Assembly: GCA_030407085.1 (NCBI GenBank)
Contig: CM059583.1
Span: forward strand, 23,410,001-23,474,000
Source: Trichopria drosophilae
Lineage: Eukaryota > Arthropoda > Insecta > Hymenoptera > Diapriidae
Length of the DNA: 64,000 bases
Direction: 5' to 3'
The notes under the pieces were generated by a model. The model was given only the letters and a program-made list of their open reading frames with translations, was not told where the DNA came from and searched no databases. The translations under genes were made by a program, and so were the position numbers. Shown one piece after another: positions 1-12,499 of this stretch. Each line of letters begins with the position of its first letter. Position 1 is the first letter of the stretch.

Positions 1-260
1 AAATCCATAGTTAAATTGACTATATCACATAGTTGGAAAAATATAGTTAAAACTACAATGAAAAATAGTTAAATTGACCACTGTCGTAGTCGATTTTCCT
101 ATAATTTTGTTACACCATCTATCTCCTCATGACTATTTCAAAATAGTTGAGTATGTTGGTCTATTATGATAAGTAGCATTGTGTATCATGAAACAATAGT
201 TAAACTTTACTATTTCAGAATAGTTATTTTAACTATTACCATACCTAGTCCTCATTTCAC
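1..260. repeat. AATAGTTAA-keyword repeat, truncated by window edge
   Basis: Short words of the type atagttaaa and its complement tttaactat recur about every 20-40 bp in both orientations, as in the element at 1061-1268 and in 9347-9772. The left end lies outside the window and no clear right terminal repeat was found, so the limits are approximate. No coding potential is seen. Confidence 0.45.
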
Positions 261-1060
261 ACTATGATTCATAGTAAAAAAATAGTAATTTCAAATACTT
301 TTTTTTCTGAATGAAGACAAATTTTATAATAATTTATATTATAGTTCAGAAGTGACTAAATGATGGGTACCTTCGATTTATCATACATCTACCCCATATA
401 TTTCATATTTTAACGATATTCTCCCTTATCTTTTCTTAATCTTCTCTTTAAGGTTCTTTCCTTCCGAATAGCAGGTGCTTCCTTATTTGAATGAGTGTGA
501 ACCCAGTTATATCATTATTCACAGGATAAACTGAAATCACACAGCGTGAAATCGTAACAGTTGGACGTAAAAATTTGGTTTAAAAAATCGATTTTTAAAA
601 AGCTATAAATTTACGGCCTAATATCTAAATAGTTTAGCTCAATTTCTTACATCTTCTGCTAACAATTTTTCTGCCTAATTATGAACAAATTCAAATATAT
701 TACACATAATTTGAATTTCACTAAAGATAGAAAAGATAAAATTTTTTATAACAATTTGTTTTGGTCTTTCAAAGAAAGAAAACCAAACTTGAGTGAAAAA
801 CATTTGATTAACATAATTAAGCGTTCAGAGATAAATATAATTAATGTTACATAACTTTAATGCTGAATATTAAGATTCTCACTAAATTCATTGGTGTGTG
901 AATTGGCTCATCATAAAATGAAAACTGAGCCTCTAATTAAATCTCAGTCTGGTTGGAGTAAGAACTCACTCTTTTACTGAACTTTTCACACCAAGAAATA
1001 AGGGTTCTATTACAAATCATTAACAGGCAGGTGATAAATAATTGTTTTGATTATATCCTA
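261..1060. other. AT-rich stretch, no gene seen
   Basis: I see no sustained reading frame, RNA gene or clear repeat boundary here. Confidence 0.5.
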
Positions 1061-1268
1061 CGCTCACAAAAAAACTAGTTAAAATGACTAATGAGGACTG
1101 TGCATGATATTAGTTAAAACAACTATATTAAGATATAGTTGGTTCAACAAAATTATAGTAAAATCGACTGCGAAAGTAGTAAATTTCACTATTTTTCATA
1201 GTAGTTTTTGGTATATTTTTCCAACTATATGGTATAGTAAATATAACTGTGCATGTTTTTTGTCAGCG
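1061..1268. mobile_element. TA-flanked MITE with AATAGTTAA keyword
   Basis: The ends are inverted repeats, cgctcacaaaaaaac on the left and gttttttgtcagcg on the right, directly flanked by TA on both sides (1059-1060 and 1269-1270). A TA target duplication with short inverted termini is the mark of Tc1/mariner-superfamily non-autonomous elements. The interior is built of repeated tagttaaa and tttaacta words in both orientations. There is no transposase frame. Confidence 0.65.
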
Positions 1269-1895
1269 TAGTGCATATTTCGTGTACAAAATGCCCAATT
1301 TGATTTTCAGTCATTCTGGTCTTCATTATTACAATAAATCAATAAATTCCTTTCGGAAGTATATGTTATTAAATTACCAATATCTTAATATTACTACAAG
1401 TAGCCGAAATAGTACAAGAAAAATGTAACTAAAAATGATGCTAAAACGTTTATTTCATTCTGTACAATTTTGAAGAATATTCAACCATTTGAACAGCTAG
1501 TTCGTAATAATTAGCCATTGACCTCAAATACGTCGCTACGTGCAAATGTGGCATTTAGATGCATTTCAATAATCAATTATCCGTTGCAGATAATACATGC
1601 GATTTTAATCAGATTTGACAAGTGATGAAATTGACACATGTTGGTACCACATTATCTATGAATTATTATTATGGAGGAATAGTATAGCATCGTTAATATT
1701 TGTAACTGTTTCAACTACTGGATAAGTTTAAAGAACATTATTTGGTGTGTGAATTTACTAAATGAATTCTACATCTGTACAATGTATTTTTTTTATTCAG
1801 TTATAAAATGACAAATCTCTATTTACAGTTTTTTATTCCACCAGGATGAAAAATTATCTGTAAATCGTACGGACAATATTTGCACATTTTGCATA
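1269..1895. other. AT-rich stretch, no gene seen
   Basis: Nothing supportable was found in this stretch. Confidence 0.5.
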
Positions 1896-2349
1896 AAGTG
1901 GCAGCAGAAAGTCAACATTTTGTTGACAAATTAAAACAACAACTTTCTGTTTGGGCATATTTGGTAGAAGGAGGTATTAATTTAATTCCTTAAATGTAAA
2001 AAACAGAGAATTCTGCAATTATTGGACAAAAATCTGCTGCTCTCCATTTTCTTAAAATTACAGATAAAGTTTCAACATGACTACACTCAAAACTGATTTC
2101 TGAATCGAAATTTCGAATTAATTTTAAAATAATAGAATTAACAATTATTCAACCTTGTATATACAATATGTATAACATATGTTATCTCTTTTATTACGAA
2201 AAAATCAACAGAATGAAATGTGGGGACATTTACATGCAAAAACAGCAAAATTATCTTTTAACTTGCAGACAATTCTTTTAAGTTTGCAGATAAATACGTT
2301 AAATTTACAGATAAGTTCTGTAAGAATAAGAATAATTCTGTAGCCACTT
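1896..2349. mobile_element. TA-flanked MITE with CAGATAA keyword
   Basis: The left terminus aagtggcagcagaa and the right terminus ttctgtagccactt are imperfect inverted repeats, with TA immediately outside each. The interior contains several cagataa and ttatctg words. A matching ttatctg word lies just outside the left end, so the element may extend slightly further. It is non-coding. Confidence 0.55.
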
Positions 2350-4017
2350 TATGTAAAATTAATAGATTTTTCTGTAGAATTGACATATTTTTTTAAAGAG
2401 CGTTTATCCATCTATTAAAAATATGACTAGCACATTCCTTAATCATTATTAACTATTAAGTTAGTTATGACCATTATAAGATATAATGTTCACCGACTAC
2501 TAATAACAACTAGTAAATATTTACAAATTGGACATTTTACTACAAAAAGTTTTCTTGAAAGTAACTATTTTATTTCATGATTTCATCTATATATAATGTG
2601 ATTCTTTTCCGTTGATGTTCGTTCAAGAAGGGTCAATAAATTTTCACAAATCCCTTTAGTGAGAATTTAACATTGATTTAAAAAAAGTTCAGAAATATTT
2701 TATTTTAATCCACACCATTGCACTAAAAAAACGATTCAATAATGACTCCAGTCAATAAAAAGCAGACTTTACTCTTAAAATATCTTATCTTTTCTTCTTA
2801 AAAAATGGATTTATCTCTTCAGAGTAATATTCCGAATAACGCAGTTCCCTCATACTTCATTTCCAAAGTTTCGCTTCTCTAGGCGAAATGTAAATTCTTT
2901 AAAAGAATGTACGCATACGTTCGAAATCTTGAAAGTTTAAAGTTACAAATTATAGTAATAATATTGTAGATAGCTACCTACTAGTTTCCTAAGATTACAA
3001 AAAAAGCTCACTTAAAACTTTATTGCCAGAAATGTTATTGAGATAAAAATCAACAGGGAGAATTGTGAACACTGTTCCTTTTTAAAACACCTGTGACCTA
3101 GAAAATACAATCGTCATCCGGAGATCAAGACGTTCTTATATTTACGGCAAATCGTCGTTTTAGTTTCCCCTTAAGAGGCGGTCGACATGAAAGCTTTCAG
3201 GGGAATGGAATAAATCGGTTTTGTCTTACCAATCGCACAATACTTTAACAATAAGATATTCTAATAGTACATGATTAATATATCAAACTGCATTTTTCAT
3301 TATATAATTATTCGTGGTCCTTGGTAATTAAACTTTTACGAAATGTTTATCACTTACTTAAGGCCTCTTTTAAAATTTTGTTTTGAGATTGAATGACTGG
3401 AAATCTAAGTATGGTTGTTAACCAGGTTTCACGATTAATAATTTTGACACTTTTTGTTTTTCTAAGTTCGTGAACAAGTTCTGAAAAGAGGATAAATAAA
3501 AGGTATGTACCCAAATTATTACAGATTAGTAATTAACAGTACTGTTTTAGCAGTATTAATGGCGAAATAATTAACTCATGTTATGGCAGCAATAAATGGG
3601 CAAAATATCATGACGCACGTTACTAATGTACACATTCGATATTGATGTATCGTAAATGTCAGATGTAATGTCTATTTATATACAGTTTTTAATAAATATG
3701 CATTTATTTGTACTCTTTCGTACTTAAAATACAACACAAGGAAACATTTTCTGGGAATTCACCATTCTAGATGGTTATTTTCAGACTGTCTTGCAGAATG
3801 AGAAAAATTGCCGTACTTTCTGATAAAAAGGGCAATAAGCTCTTATAATTTTTACTACTCAAATAGTAAACAAATCTCATAGTTTTTACCTTAAAAAACG
3901 ACAATTTTCTCCATTCAGACAATCTGTGCTAAAAATTTATAACAAAAATGTTCTCCATGTAGTTGAATTTATTTGAACAGTATTTTTAATTATTAGTTCA
4001 ATTAAGGGAAGACATCT
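2350..4017. other. AT-rich intergenic or intronic stretch
   Basis: No gene, RNA or bounded repeat is recognised in this 1.7 kb. Confidence 0.5.
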
Positions 4018-4209
4018 TGTAACGGTGTGTTTTGATTAACGCGCCATGCTTAGAGGTAGCGATATTTCAGAAGAGAAAAAAGAAAAATAAGGGATAGGGA
4101 AGGAGTCTTTCAATTGTTTTGTTTATATTTATTGTGCTTGTTTACATGCCTGTCGTATGGGTGAGTAAGTAGTATCCCTTATTTTGTTATATTTATTTAT
4201 GATTGGTTT

Positions 4210-4287
4210 CATGTCTTGGGCATGGTCTGCTCATATAGCCCAACTGATGAGTCCGACAATGGCGCCCAACGTAGGGACCAACGTGGT
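4210..4287 (+). ncRNA. Degenerate hammerhead ribozyme-like motif (plus-strand arm)
   Basis: The order is CATG then the cleavage-type triplet GTC (4213-4215), stem I TTGGGC (4216-4221) closing perfectly with GCCCAA (4238-4243), the core box CTGATGA (4244-4250), and stem II GTCC (4251-4254) with GGAC (4275-4278). The final core GAAA is replaced by CAAC (4279-4282), so the catalytic core is damaged. The layout is type III (stems I and II closed, stem III open). It is the mirror partner of the minus-strand copy. It is probably inactive. Confidence 0.6.
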
Positions 4288-4328
4288 ACAAAATTTTTCT
4301 GTAAATTTTTATTATTAAATATGGATCA

Positions 4329-4397
4329 GTATTTCGTCCCAGGTCTGTTCACGGACTCGTCAGTTGGATTATGTAAGCATACCCTACCCAAGACACG
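4329..4397 (-). ncRNA. Hammerhead ribozyme-like motif with complete conserved core
   Basis: Read on the minus strand, the GTC triplet (4394-4392) is followed by stem I TTGG...CCAA, the conserved box CTGACGA (4363-4357), stem II GTCC (4356-4353) closing with GGAC (4339-4336) around a 13-nt loop, then the conserved GAAA (4335-4332). Stem III is short: the A-U pair next to the cleavage site plus about three more pairs (U-G, A-U, C-G). This is the full consensus CUGANGA / GAAA / UH in type III arrangement, with predicted self-cleavage after position 4392. Hammerheads are self-cleaving RNAs of viroids, satellites and retroelements. Stem lengths are modest, so activity is not guaranteed. Confidence 0.7.
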
Positions 4398-4685
4398 AAA
4401 CTAATCATAAATAAATATAACAATGTAAAGGATACTACCCACTCGCCCATACCTTGGCGCAGAAACCGGAACCAATCCTGGGTGATCTTATTCATCACAT
4501 AAACTAACTGATATTAATTAACCGCATTGATATTCATACAGCGTCATGCAGGCAAGTAAACAAGCACAATAAATATAAACAAAATAATTCAATGATTCCT
4601 TTCCTATTCCTTATTTTTCTTTATATTCTTCTGAAATACCGCCACCTCTAAGCCAGATGCCTTATATAAAAAAACACCGTTACAA

Positions 4686-5519
4686 CCTTTATCATTTTAG
4701 CTTCATCAAATGGTTATAATAAAAAATCGACAAATCTTGTTTTGGGCATCATTCTTCATCATAAATAAATAAAAACAAAATTTCATGGCCGAGTTGGTCT
4801 GTTTTATTTTAGATCTAATCGACATATCGTTAATTACATATTTAATTTTCTTTGAAATCTTGAAAAAAAGACCGGTCTAAATACGTTGTCTGAAATTTAA
4901 ATGAGTAAACATCAAACAAATCTGGGCTTAAAAGTTCATAGATTCTGAATTTTTATATTATTTATTGATAATAACTTAATTGTCAACCACACCTGCATTT
5001 AGGTAAATAATCGTGTTATCCTATGATGTGATATTGTTTCTTATCATCATCTATTATTTTCCGTCGTGATCATACTTCATCATCCGACATTATGCACCAT
5101 CGACTGTCGTTATCCATCAGAATTACTCGTCACCGTTATTCGCCTTCATCGATCAGTATTGTCTGCTTTTATTTGCGGTATATAATAGAATTTAAGTCCA
5201 TGTATTTTCACCTCAAAGCTATTTCGAACTTGAAATTGCAAAATTGTTTGCAATTTGTATTTATTTCAAAACTTTCATTAGTTTCTATTTAACAAGTACC
5301 AACGAGTTTGACATAAAATGGGCATTTTATGCCTACTGAATAAAAATATTAGTTAAGCCTCTGCAGCTTATGTTTAAATTCCTCAGTATCGCCACTATTT
5401 TTATTATATATAATATGTAAATGGAATGCGCTCCCAAAGATATTGTTGATGTGCTGCAGGAAAAATTGTTTTTTCTTTGCGAATTACGTTTCGACAACCT
5501 GTAATTCAAGCGTGAAATT
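4686..5519. other. AT-rich stretch, no gene seen
   Basis: Nothing supportable was found. The short open frame at 5092-5292 has no features of a real protein. Confidence 0.45.
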
Positions 5520-5602
5520 TAGAAAATTTGTCCGCCATATTGAATCCGCTATTTTGAATTTGTGAAATCTGACTTCAGATTCGTCTTCAGATTCGGAAAA
5601 AA
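5520..5602. repeat. CGCCATTTT / aaatctgA dispersed repeat fragment
   Basis: Words ccgccatattgaa, attttgaatttg and aaatctgacttcagat also occur, in similar order, at 25283-25400, 50940-51110 and 56930-57005. This looks like fragments of one dispersed family. Confidence 0.4.
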
Positions 5603-5758
5603 TAGTCTAGTTGTCAAAGCCAAAGAAAAATGAGTAAGCTAACCATATAAATGTTTGAGATAACCATATAAATAATTGGAACAACAATATAAACAGTATT
5701 TACTACCAGAAATGATACAATCATAGGACAATAAACTAAGCCATCTTTATAAATAGTT
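5603..5758. repeat. Partial copy of the CCATATAAATAG-keyword element
   Basis: The segment around gtaagctaaccatataaatg is shared almost exactly with the complete element at 61952-62158, followed by the same ataaactaagcca-type word. The terminal inverted repeats seen in the complete copy are not intact here. Confidence 0.6.
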
Positions 5759-5939
5759 GTGTACTCGAAATTTGAGGTACGTCGTTTCGCCGTCCTCCCC
5801 AAAAGCGTGCCACGTGTTGAAGTTCCAAATCTTGGATATTTGAAAACTTTCATAAGTACCCTTGTAAATCAACTGGAATTAGTGGCCCTTACAATAGACT
5901 ATCATTTTTCGAAGATGTCACTTAAATCCAGAATCAACA

Positions 5940-6720
5940 GGGTGAATGTTAGACACCTCGACGAAATACCATTACCGAACCGAGTGACCCACATAATAGA
6001 ATCATCGTCAGGTGGATGGGATGCACCTTCTCCACGTTTTAACCATCCCCTCGACAGGTCTTCGCCGATAAGGGGTAACCGTGGGGAAAAAAAATTATAG
6101 GGTAGATGCGATAAATCGACTCAAGGGCCTGCACCTAGGCTATTGCCGCATCCCGGGGTTGTCCGCGTGGTTTTTTGACCTCCGGCGGGTTGTCGACACT
6201 TTTTCAGGATTACGCGAGGTTAGGGTCTGCGCAGTCCTCAGGGCGCAGGATGTAGGGCGCAGCTCTAAAGGAAGATGCTCTCTCTGGTCGGCTCGATATA
6301 TATATGGTGCAGGACGCGTATTGCTGATGCCAGCATCTAGCAGCTGTAGGACACGAACCACGGCTCGAGCTTAAGTTATTTATAGACTTGAGACACTGCC
6401 GACTATATTGCATGCGGAATACGCCATCGCGTCCTTCCCTTAGTGCCTTTCTCGGGATGTTGCCGGGAATTTTTATGGAGCGCCCGCTTTCAACCCCTCT
6501 TCAGATTTTATTTCCCTCCTCGAAACGAGCGACCTGGTGACAAACGACAATTTTCGTCGATGGCCCTCCAACGAATTATTTATGCCTTTGAGTTTTTTTT
6601 TATTTTAGCATCGAAAAAAAAACACTGGGTTGGAGGAGGTGCCGTCAAGTGCCGTCTTTACCGTGGCGTTTTCTTGCCGAGTTTATTTCGCGTTTCCCGG
6701 TACTAAATCTCGACCGAATC
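5940..6720. promoter_or_regulatory. CpG/GC-rich island, possible promoter region
   Basis: GC and CpG content rise sharply against an AT-rich background (ccgcatcccgggg, ggcgggttgtcgac, cctcagggcgcagg). Frames here are numerous and overlapping in several phases, as expected of GC-rich non-coding DNA with few stops, so I do not call a protein. It could be a promoter with a non-coding first exon, or a remnant of an inserted GC-rich repeat. Confidence 0.3.
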
Positions 6721-9346
6721 TCTGACGTTTATTACGACGATCTCGTTCGAAGTTTAGTTCACAGGATATTGAAAAAATTGGGAACGCACAGGTTAACAGA
6801 TTACACCGGTTTCAATCATTTTTTTTATTTATGGCATTTCTATATTGCCATTATCGAAAAAACAAATTGGGACAATCTAAACCTTAGGTACGGGACAACT
6901 TTTTTTGGGTTGTATAACAATAATGTCTGGCGCTATCTTTCAATGTCCAGGTATAAAGAATTTGTTAACCTATTCGTGTCAATAATAGCAAATTATATTA
7001 GTAAACATATAAAATAGACGTGATGTATGATTCCCGGATCTTGGTTCAATTACCGGTGCACCCCATTTTTATTTAGCAAACATTTTGAAAAATCGTAAAA
7101 AATTCTGTTATTAATATCATATTTATTTACTCTTTTAGATTACATTACATTGCTCTACTTGTGATATTAGCCACGTTCAAATTCAAAGATAAATTATACA
7201 TTTACAACTGTAATAACTTAGATATTGAAGATTTTCAACGAATCTAAATCCTATTAAAGTAAATCAAGTTCATATTTAAAACAGCAAAGTTATATTCAGA
7301 CAACTTCATTTTTAACTCCGTCAAAGGCGGTTATGTATGTCGTACAGCAAATACGTAACTCTGCTATTCATCTCTTTCGTATCACGAAATTAATGAATTA
7401 GCGCATGACAAACTCACTAGAAATTTACATAAATGTAATGAATAAGAACCGAGATGCAAATTTTCGCGTAGCTTTGGTTATATAATAAGTACCTCGCATG
7501 TCGCTCGACATGTACTGCAGGTGCCTGTGATACATTATCTCGAGCTATAATTAACACGTGTTGTTAAAAAAGAATTCCAGCATTGAAATACCAAACACTG
7601 AATTCAAATCAATTTTGTCGCTTTAGTGTGACTTTGAGTGTACACGTCGTTATAGGATCTAGATGTGACAGGTTATCATTCCAGCTATTTACACGGCAGT
7701 TGGAGTTTGGTCAGGCAGGGTATAATTTCGTTATCATCTTGCATCTACTGTGTTATCAAACGCCAGTCGTGAAAATTATTATACTTAAAAGAATAATTTA
7801 TTTATAGTGGTAATTTAAGATCGTTACCATTTAAATATTACCCAAGAATTAATAGCAATATAATCTAATAATGTCTTATATGTATAATTAAATTATAATT
7901 GCGAATTATAAACAAGAAATTAATATGCAATATCGACCTATTATATGGCTATAAATAATAGCATTTGCGACGCGACATGATAAAACATCCATCAGTTTAT
8001 ATTTGCAGTCCATGGCCATGTGGACCCATGCTAAAAAATCACCATTTTTCCATTTTAACTACAGATCACATTATTAGATAGTTTTAGTTAAATTCACGTT
8101 TTTCTAGTGAAGGACAAATCAAGTCGTTTACCCATTCTCAAAATAACATTATTAATTATCACAAATGACAAAAGTTTTACATTATTTTCAGAAAAATGTA
8201 TCAAAGTATCAATAAACTCACTTTTTTAATGTATTTTACGCAACGAAACTATGTATTTTACATAATAGAACATATTGCATTGTATTTGACGTTTATTTAT
8301 ATATTTTACGGTTTTATGACAGAACTGCTGCCATGTACGTTCGAAAGTGGTAACTGTATGAACAATTACATAAAATGTAACCATAAGTATTAAACTAAAA
8401 GTGCTACTAAGGAACGGTAACGGTCTAGCAATAAAACAGCACAAATTTAGTGAAATATTAATTTTTCAGCATGGGGTATAATAATATGGCCAGGGACTAC
8501 AAATTGTAAAGGAATAATTTTGGATTTTGGAATATTTTTATTAATGAATTGGTTATTACGCATGGCCATAAAGAAAAGGCTGGTGTTTTTGAGATTAGAC
8601 CATATTATTCCTATGTATTTTGATCCGTTTAAGACAAATCTGCAGTCGAAATACAATAGAACCTTGGGACTTCTAAATTCACGAGACCGTAGGTGGACGA
8701 GGCATTTCCCCCGCTATCGACATGTGTACCACGTGCCGTGTATTTTGCACCATGTGACTTCGAAGTGCTGAGACTTGTAGCTTCGAAGTCCCGATACCCT
8801 TAGAAGTCCCGAGGTTGCTGTGTTAATGTCGCTAATATTCATAACCAATAGCAATATTAGCAAACGACATTGCATTGGAATAGGTTTCCCTATCTGCACT
8901 TTTCCCAGACTCACTCGTTATAATAAGTCGGTCTGAAATACTGACAAAACTGAATAGTAGTCCTACCACTTGTCAGTCAAACCACTTGTTAGTTCTATAT
9001 TAACAATACTTATTGATGGGACAATATTTAGTAACCAAAACAAAGCCTTTTTTTCGTGTATTTGCATTTCAAATAGTTTTGAAAAACGTAATTCAATTTA
9101 AACAGTTTTTAAATGAAGATTTATTATGAATAGAAATTTGACATGCAAGAAATACCTTAATGCAATATGCGATGAACATTCAGGGAAATGCATTGTTGAA
9201 ACTTACCTGAAAGAAGAAATAATCAAATTATATTAATTACATAATTACTTAAAGTAAATATTAAATTAAATAATAATGATATACTTAAATTTACCATTTT
9301 TTTTAATTGTATGTATTTTTAAATTGGGTATATATCGGAGAAAATA
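6721..9346. other. AT-rich stretch, no gene supported
   Basis: A 122-codon frame (6649-7017) runs from the GC-rich island into AT-rich sequence, but no domain is recognisable. 8690-8940 is less AT-rich, with repeated gaagtcccga words. Nothing else is supportable. Confidence 0.4.
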
Positions 9347-9772
9347 CGCAGAGAGAAAAAAAAAGGTTAACGGAATGACGAAGAAATGGTAAAAATAGTT
9401 ATAGAGTATAATAATAGTAAAATTAACAATGTGAAAAGCTGTAGCTCGAAGAGTGTTACTTTTGCAATTCAGAACATTGTGAAAAGTGCCATACAATAAT
9501 TCTTTTCAGTAAGGAATGATATTTTCGTTTAATTTATTTTATTATGTCCATTTCACTGTCCGATAATGTTTGAATTGACTATTAAAGTATGAAACTAAAG
9601 TACCGAGTATCTGAGGTTATGTATGATGATGCGTAGTTCAATATCGGAAAATGGTAAACTGAACAATAATATGTTCTTGTTTATTATAGAAATGGTTAAA
9701 TTAACTACTTTTTGTTATCAAATGTTTTACTATTATGAAATAGTTCCATTAACCATTTTTCTTCTCTCTGTG
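9347..9772. mobile_element. TA-flanked MITE, CRCAGAGAG family, copy 1
   Basis: The left end cgcagagagaaaaa and right end cttctctctgtg are inverted, with TA just outside both (9345-9346 and 9773-9774). Subterminal words tagtaaaattaac and ttttactattat match copy 2 at 48172-48690. It is non-coding. Confidence 0.7.
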
Positions 9773-12020
9773 TAGGTTATTCCGACCTTCACATTATCTT
9801 GCTTCTAATAAAGATGAAAAATTGCTTTTATTGCTGCAAATACTACCGAGTATTGAGGTTGTCACCGTAAATGATAATGTTTTTAGTTTTAACTGTGTAT
9901 CTCCTAAAATCGCTTTGTCGAGTAATAAATTACAATTTACGTGTCATTAAATTTGTCAATGTTTCAAATTCTTTCCAATAAAATAAATTTTCTATACGTA
10001 AAAAATCGTGAATTCCCTGGTAATGAGCGAGATGGGTAACTTCGACCTTCCATCCAAAGATATGCATAAATCAGAATTTTCTTCTGATTTTGTTTCTTTG
10101 ACATCCCACGAACAGTTTAAGGCCATAAATCTATACAATACTTTGGAAAAAAGTCGATTTGTGTTTTAACACTTCCTCTTCGATACGACCCTGTCAAAAA
10201 CTTCCCTTGTCAGGATACCATCCATTAATTGACGATTTCTATCTCAAACATCAATTTTGCAGATAGTTAGCAATTATTCCGGTTTTCTTACTGTACAAAT
10301 CGATAAAAGTTATAGTTCTTAAATATATAGGCATGGTGTTAACACATCCATTCCAAGAACACTTTTCGAAAGCCGATTAAGCACTGATCTGAATATACGA
10401 AGGTCTACTGAAGGTCTACTGACGAAGAAAGGAATATATAATTTGATTAGGATTTGGCAAAACTTCATCTCATCATGCCTTAATCAGGCATCGTCGCTGA
10501 AATTCAAAGAAACATCGTTTTTGAAAGTATAAAATTCAAAGCTTTTGATTAATAGTAACTAATTCTTCTAATACGTTTTGATGACGTATACATTCATGTA
10601 TATGGATAAAGCTTTAACATGTTTAAAAAATTCTTAGGAATTCTTGTCATAAAGACTACTGTAGATAAAATATCTAAAAATTCTGCGCTTGTACCACATA
10701 TGCCACTCATTCTCAAAAACTGCCTTTCAAAAACTGCCATTTCAATCACACTGTGACTGAAAGGCCATAATCAATTTTAAATGATTTCTTACGCAGCGCC
10801 CATGATAATTTATAGTTCACGTGTTATATATAAACAAATTTTCCATGAAAATATTCATATTGGAGTCTTTAAATGATGATTTTAATTTGTAAAAATGTTC
10901 AATATCTCTAAAACCAATTTATGACAAACTTTTTAGAACACAAACAACCAATAACATATTTTATAAATTTGTTTTATAATTTTCTTGACATTATATGTAT
11001 TTAAATTACTAATTTTTTGCTATTCAAAACTGTCATGCAGATTTTAAGTATAAAAATATGTTACTAATGAAATTGATGGTAAAACTATACAATAACTATG
11101 TCACCTCAAAAAAAAAATATTCGGGACATGTTTTCGACGTATTTTCACCTCCTGATTACGAATATGATAATAAAAATCAAAAACAATTTGTAAAAATGAC
11201 GAGTGGTAATTAAAAAAGAATTAAAATATTTTTAATGTTTTCGAATAAGTTTATTTACTTAAAATTTTAGCTCACAATAAAAAAACTTCATTTTAAGAAA
11301 TATATTTAAAAAACATTCATATTTGCTATTTATAATTAGAATATTGAAATTACAATATTTTACAATTTTATCTTTAATATTCCACTTAAAAAAAAATGTT
11401 GGACTTAAATATTGTAAAGAATTTCACACTTTTACTGATTTTATAAGTCGTAAACTCAAAATTTATCTCTGCATTACCCGAATTAATAATAACCGTCACA
11501 TTTGATTTATTAAAATATAATAAGAACAAATGTTGCAATAAACAATTCAGAAGAAATTCATCAATAATATTAATTCCATAATTAATTTCGTTTCAAATAA
11601 TTTAATTCGAAATTAAATTTTGCATATAGATTCAGACATATTTTGAATACCATCCGAAAATCCAGCGATCTGCAAAATTACGCAATGAAATTATTCATGG
11701 TTATTATTTTAATTAGCAATTTTTAAAGAATTCGCAATTTTCAATCAAATCACAAAACGACGGTAAAAATTACAATCAATAATGGGAATTCGTCGATAGA
11801 TTTTAGCTTTGTATTTCAATTATATTTTCCAGCAATTTTATTTTTATATTTTATTCGGAAAAGCATTTTGTTAATAAAATTACCAAAGCAGTAAATATTC
11901 AGGATTTAAAAGCGATTGAAAAATATTTTACCATAAAATATGCCCGTTATTCAGAATTGTTACATAGCTCGATCCATTTATTTTTTAGAAGAATTTTGCC
12001 ATTAAATCAATCTAAAATAG
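9773..12020. other. AT-rich stretch, no gene seen
   Basis: A small hairpin-like run of repeated aggtctactga lies at about 10400-10430. The rest is very AT-rich and I see no gene. Confidence 0.45.
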
Positions 12021-12029
12021 AAAAAAAAC

Positions 12030-12103
12030 CGATCGCGAGGGGAATCGAACCCGGGTCGCTCTCTTACCACGCTTGATGTCTTAACCACTACGCTACGCAC
12101 TTG
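12030..12103 (-). pseudogene. tRNA-like Pol III unit (tRNA pseudogene or SINE head)
   Basis: On the minus strand the A box TAGCGTAGTGG (12095-12085) and a perfect B box GGTTCGATTCC (12051-12041) are spaced as in a tRNA, and a run of eight T follows directly (12028-12021), a typical Pol III terminator. The acceptor pairs at about five of seven positions, the T stem at three of five, and no good anticodon stem can be drawn. It is therefore better read as a decayed tRNA or the head of a tRNA-derived SINE than a functional tRNA. Confidence 0.6.
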
Positions 12104-12499
12104 TAAAACGGTATAGTGCGTAAAAGTAAGCAGAGTGAGTAATAAAAAAGGTAAATTCTGTAAATTTTTAAATAAAAAAATCATGTTTCTTTCCTTGTAA
12201 TCTTATTTTTATCTTTGATACCCTTTATCGAATTTTACGCATCTTAGCCGCGAGTAAAGTTTTGCACGTACATATTTACTACTTCGAATAGAAATTTTGA
12301 ATTATTATCTGATAATTTAAATATATATATTGGTTTCGTAAAATATTTGTCGGAAAATTAGTCTTAAAATGTTTTATAACAAATATGGGGGAATTTCGCA
12401 TCTTTTTTCTGAGTAACTGCAATGAAAACGTATGCGACCCTACCATTTTGGAACATAATTAAGAGTTTTTGACGAACTCCATTCATCGGACTCGGCTTT
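12104..12499. other. AT-rich stretch, no gene seen
   Basis: This may include SINE-derived sequence upstream of the tRNA-like unit. No gene is visible. Confidence 0.4.

Larger units (their letters stand above)
4018..4685. mobile_element. Long palindromic (foldback) element carrying hammerhead-like motifs
   Basis: The left end ttgtaacggtgtg and right end caccgttacaa begin two imperfect complementary arms. Arm pairing can be followed through the gcttagaggt block, the tatttcagaag block, the tgtttatatttattgtgctt block, the agtagtatcc block and into the centre, so nearly the whole 668 bp is one inverted duplication. Each arm carries a hammerhead-like motif near the apex (4210-4287 plus, 4329-4397 minus), transcribed toward the centre. 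No clear target-site duplication is visible and there is no protein frame of note. It could be a foldback DNA element, or an inverted pair of ribozyme-bearing retroelement termini (hammerheads are known in Penelope-like pseudo-LTRs and retrozymes). Confidence 0.8.

Noticed and set aside
4216..4404. 62-codon frame at the centre of the palindrome
   Set aside because: It overlaps both ribozyme-like motifs and has no protein features.
6649..7017. 122-codon plus-strand frame
   Set aside because: No recognisable domain or splice context; it starts inside a CpG-rich island where stops are rare.
12002..12184. 60-codon minus-strand frame
   Set aside because: It is translation through the tRNA-like unit and its poly-T terminator.
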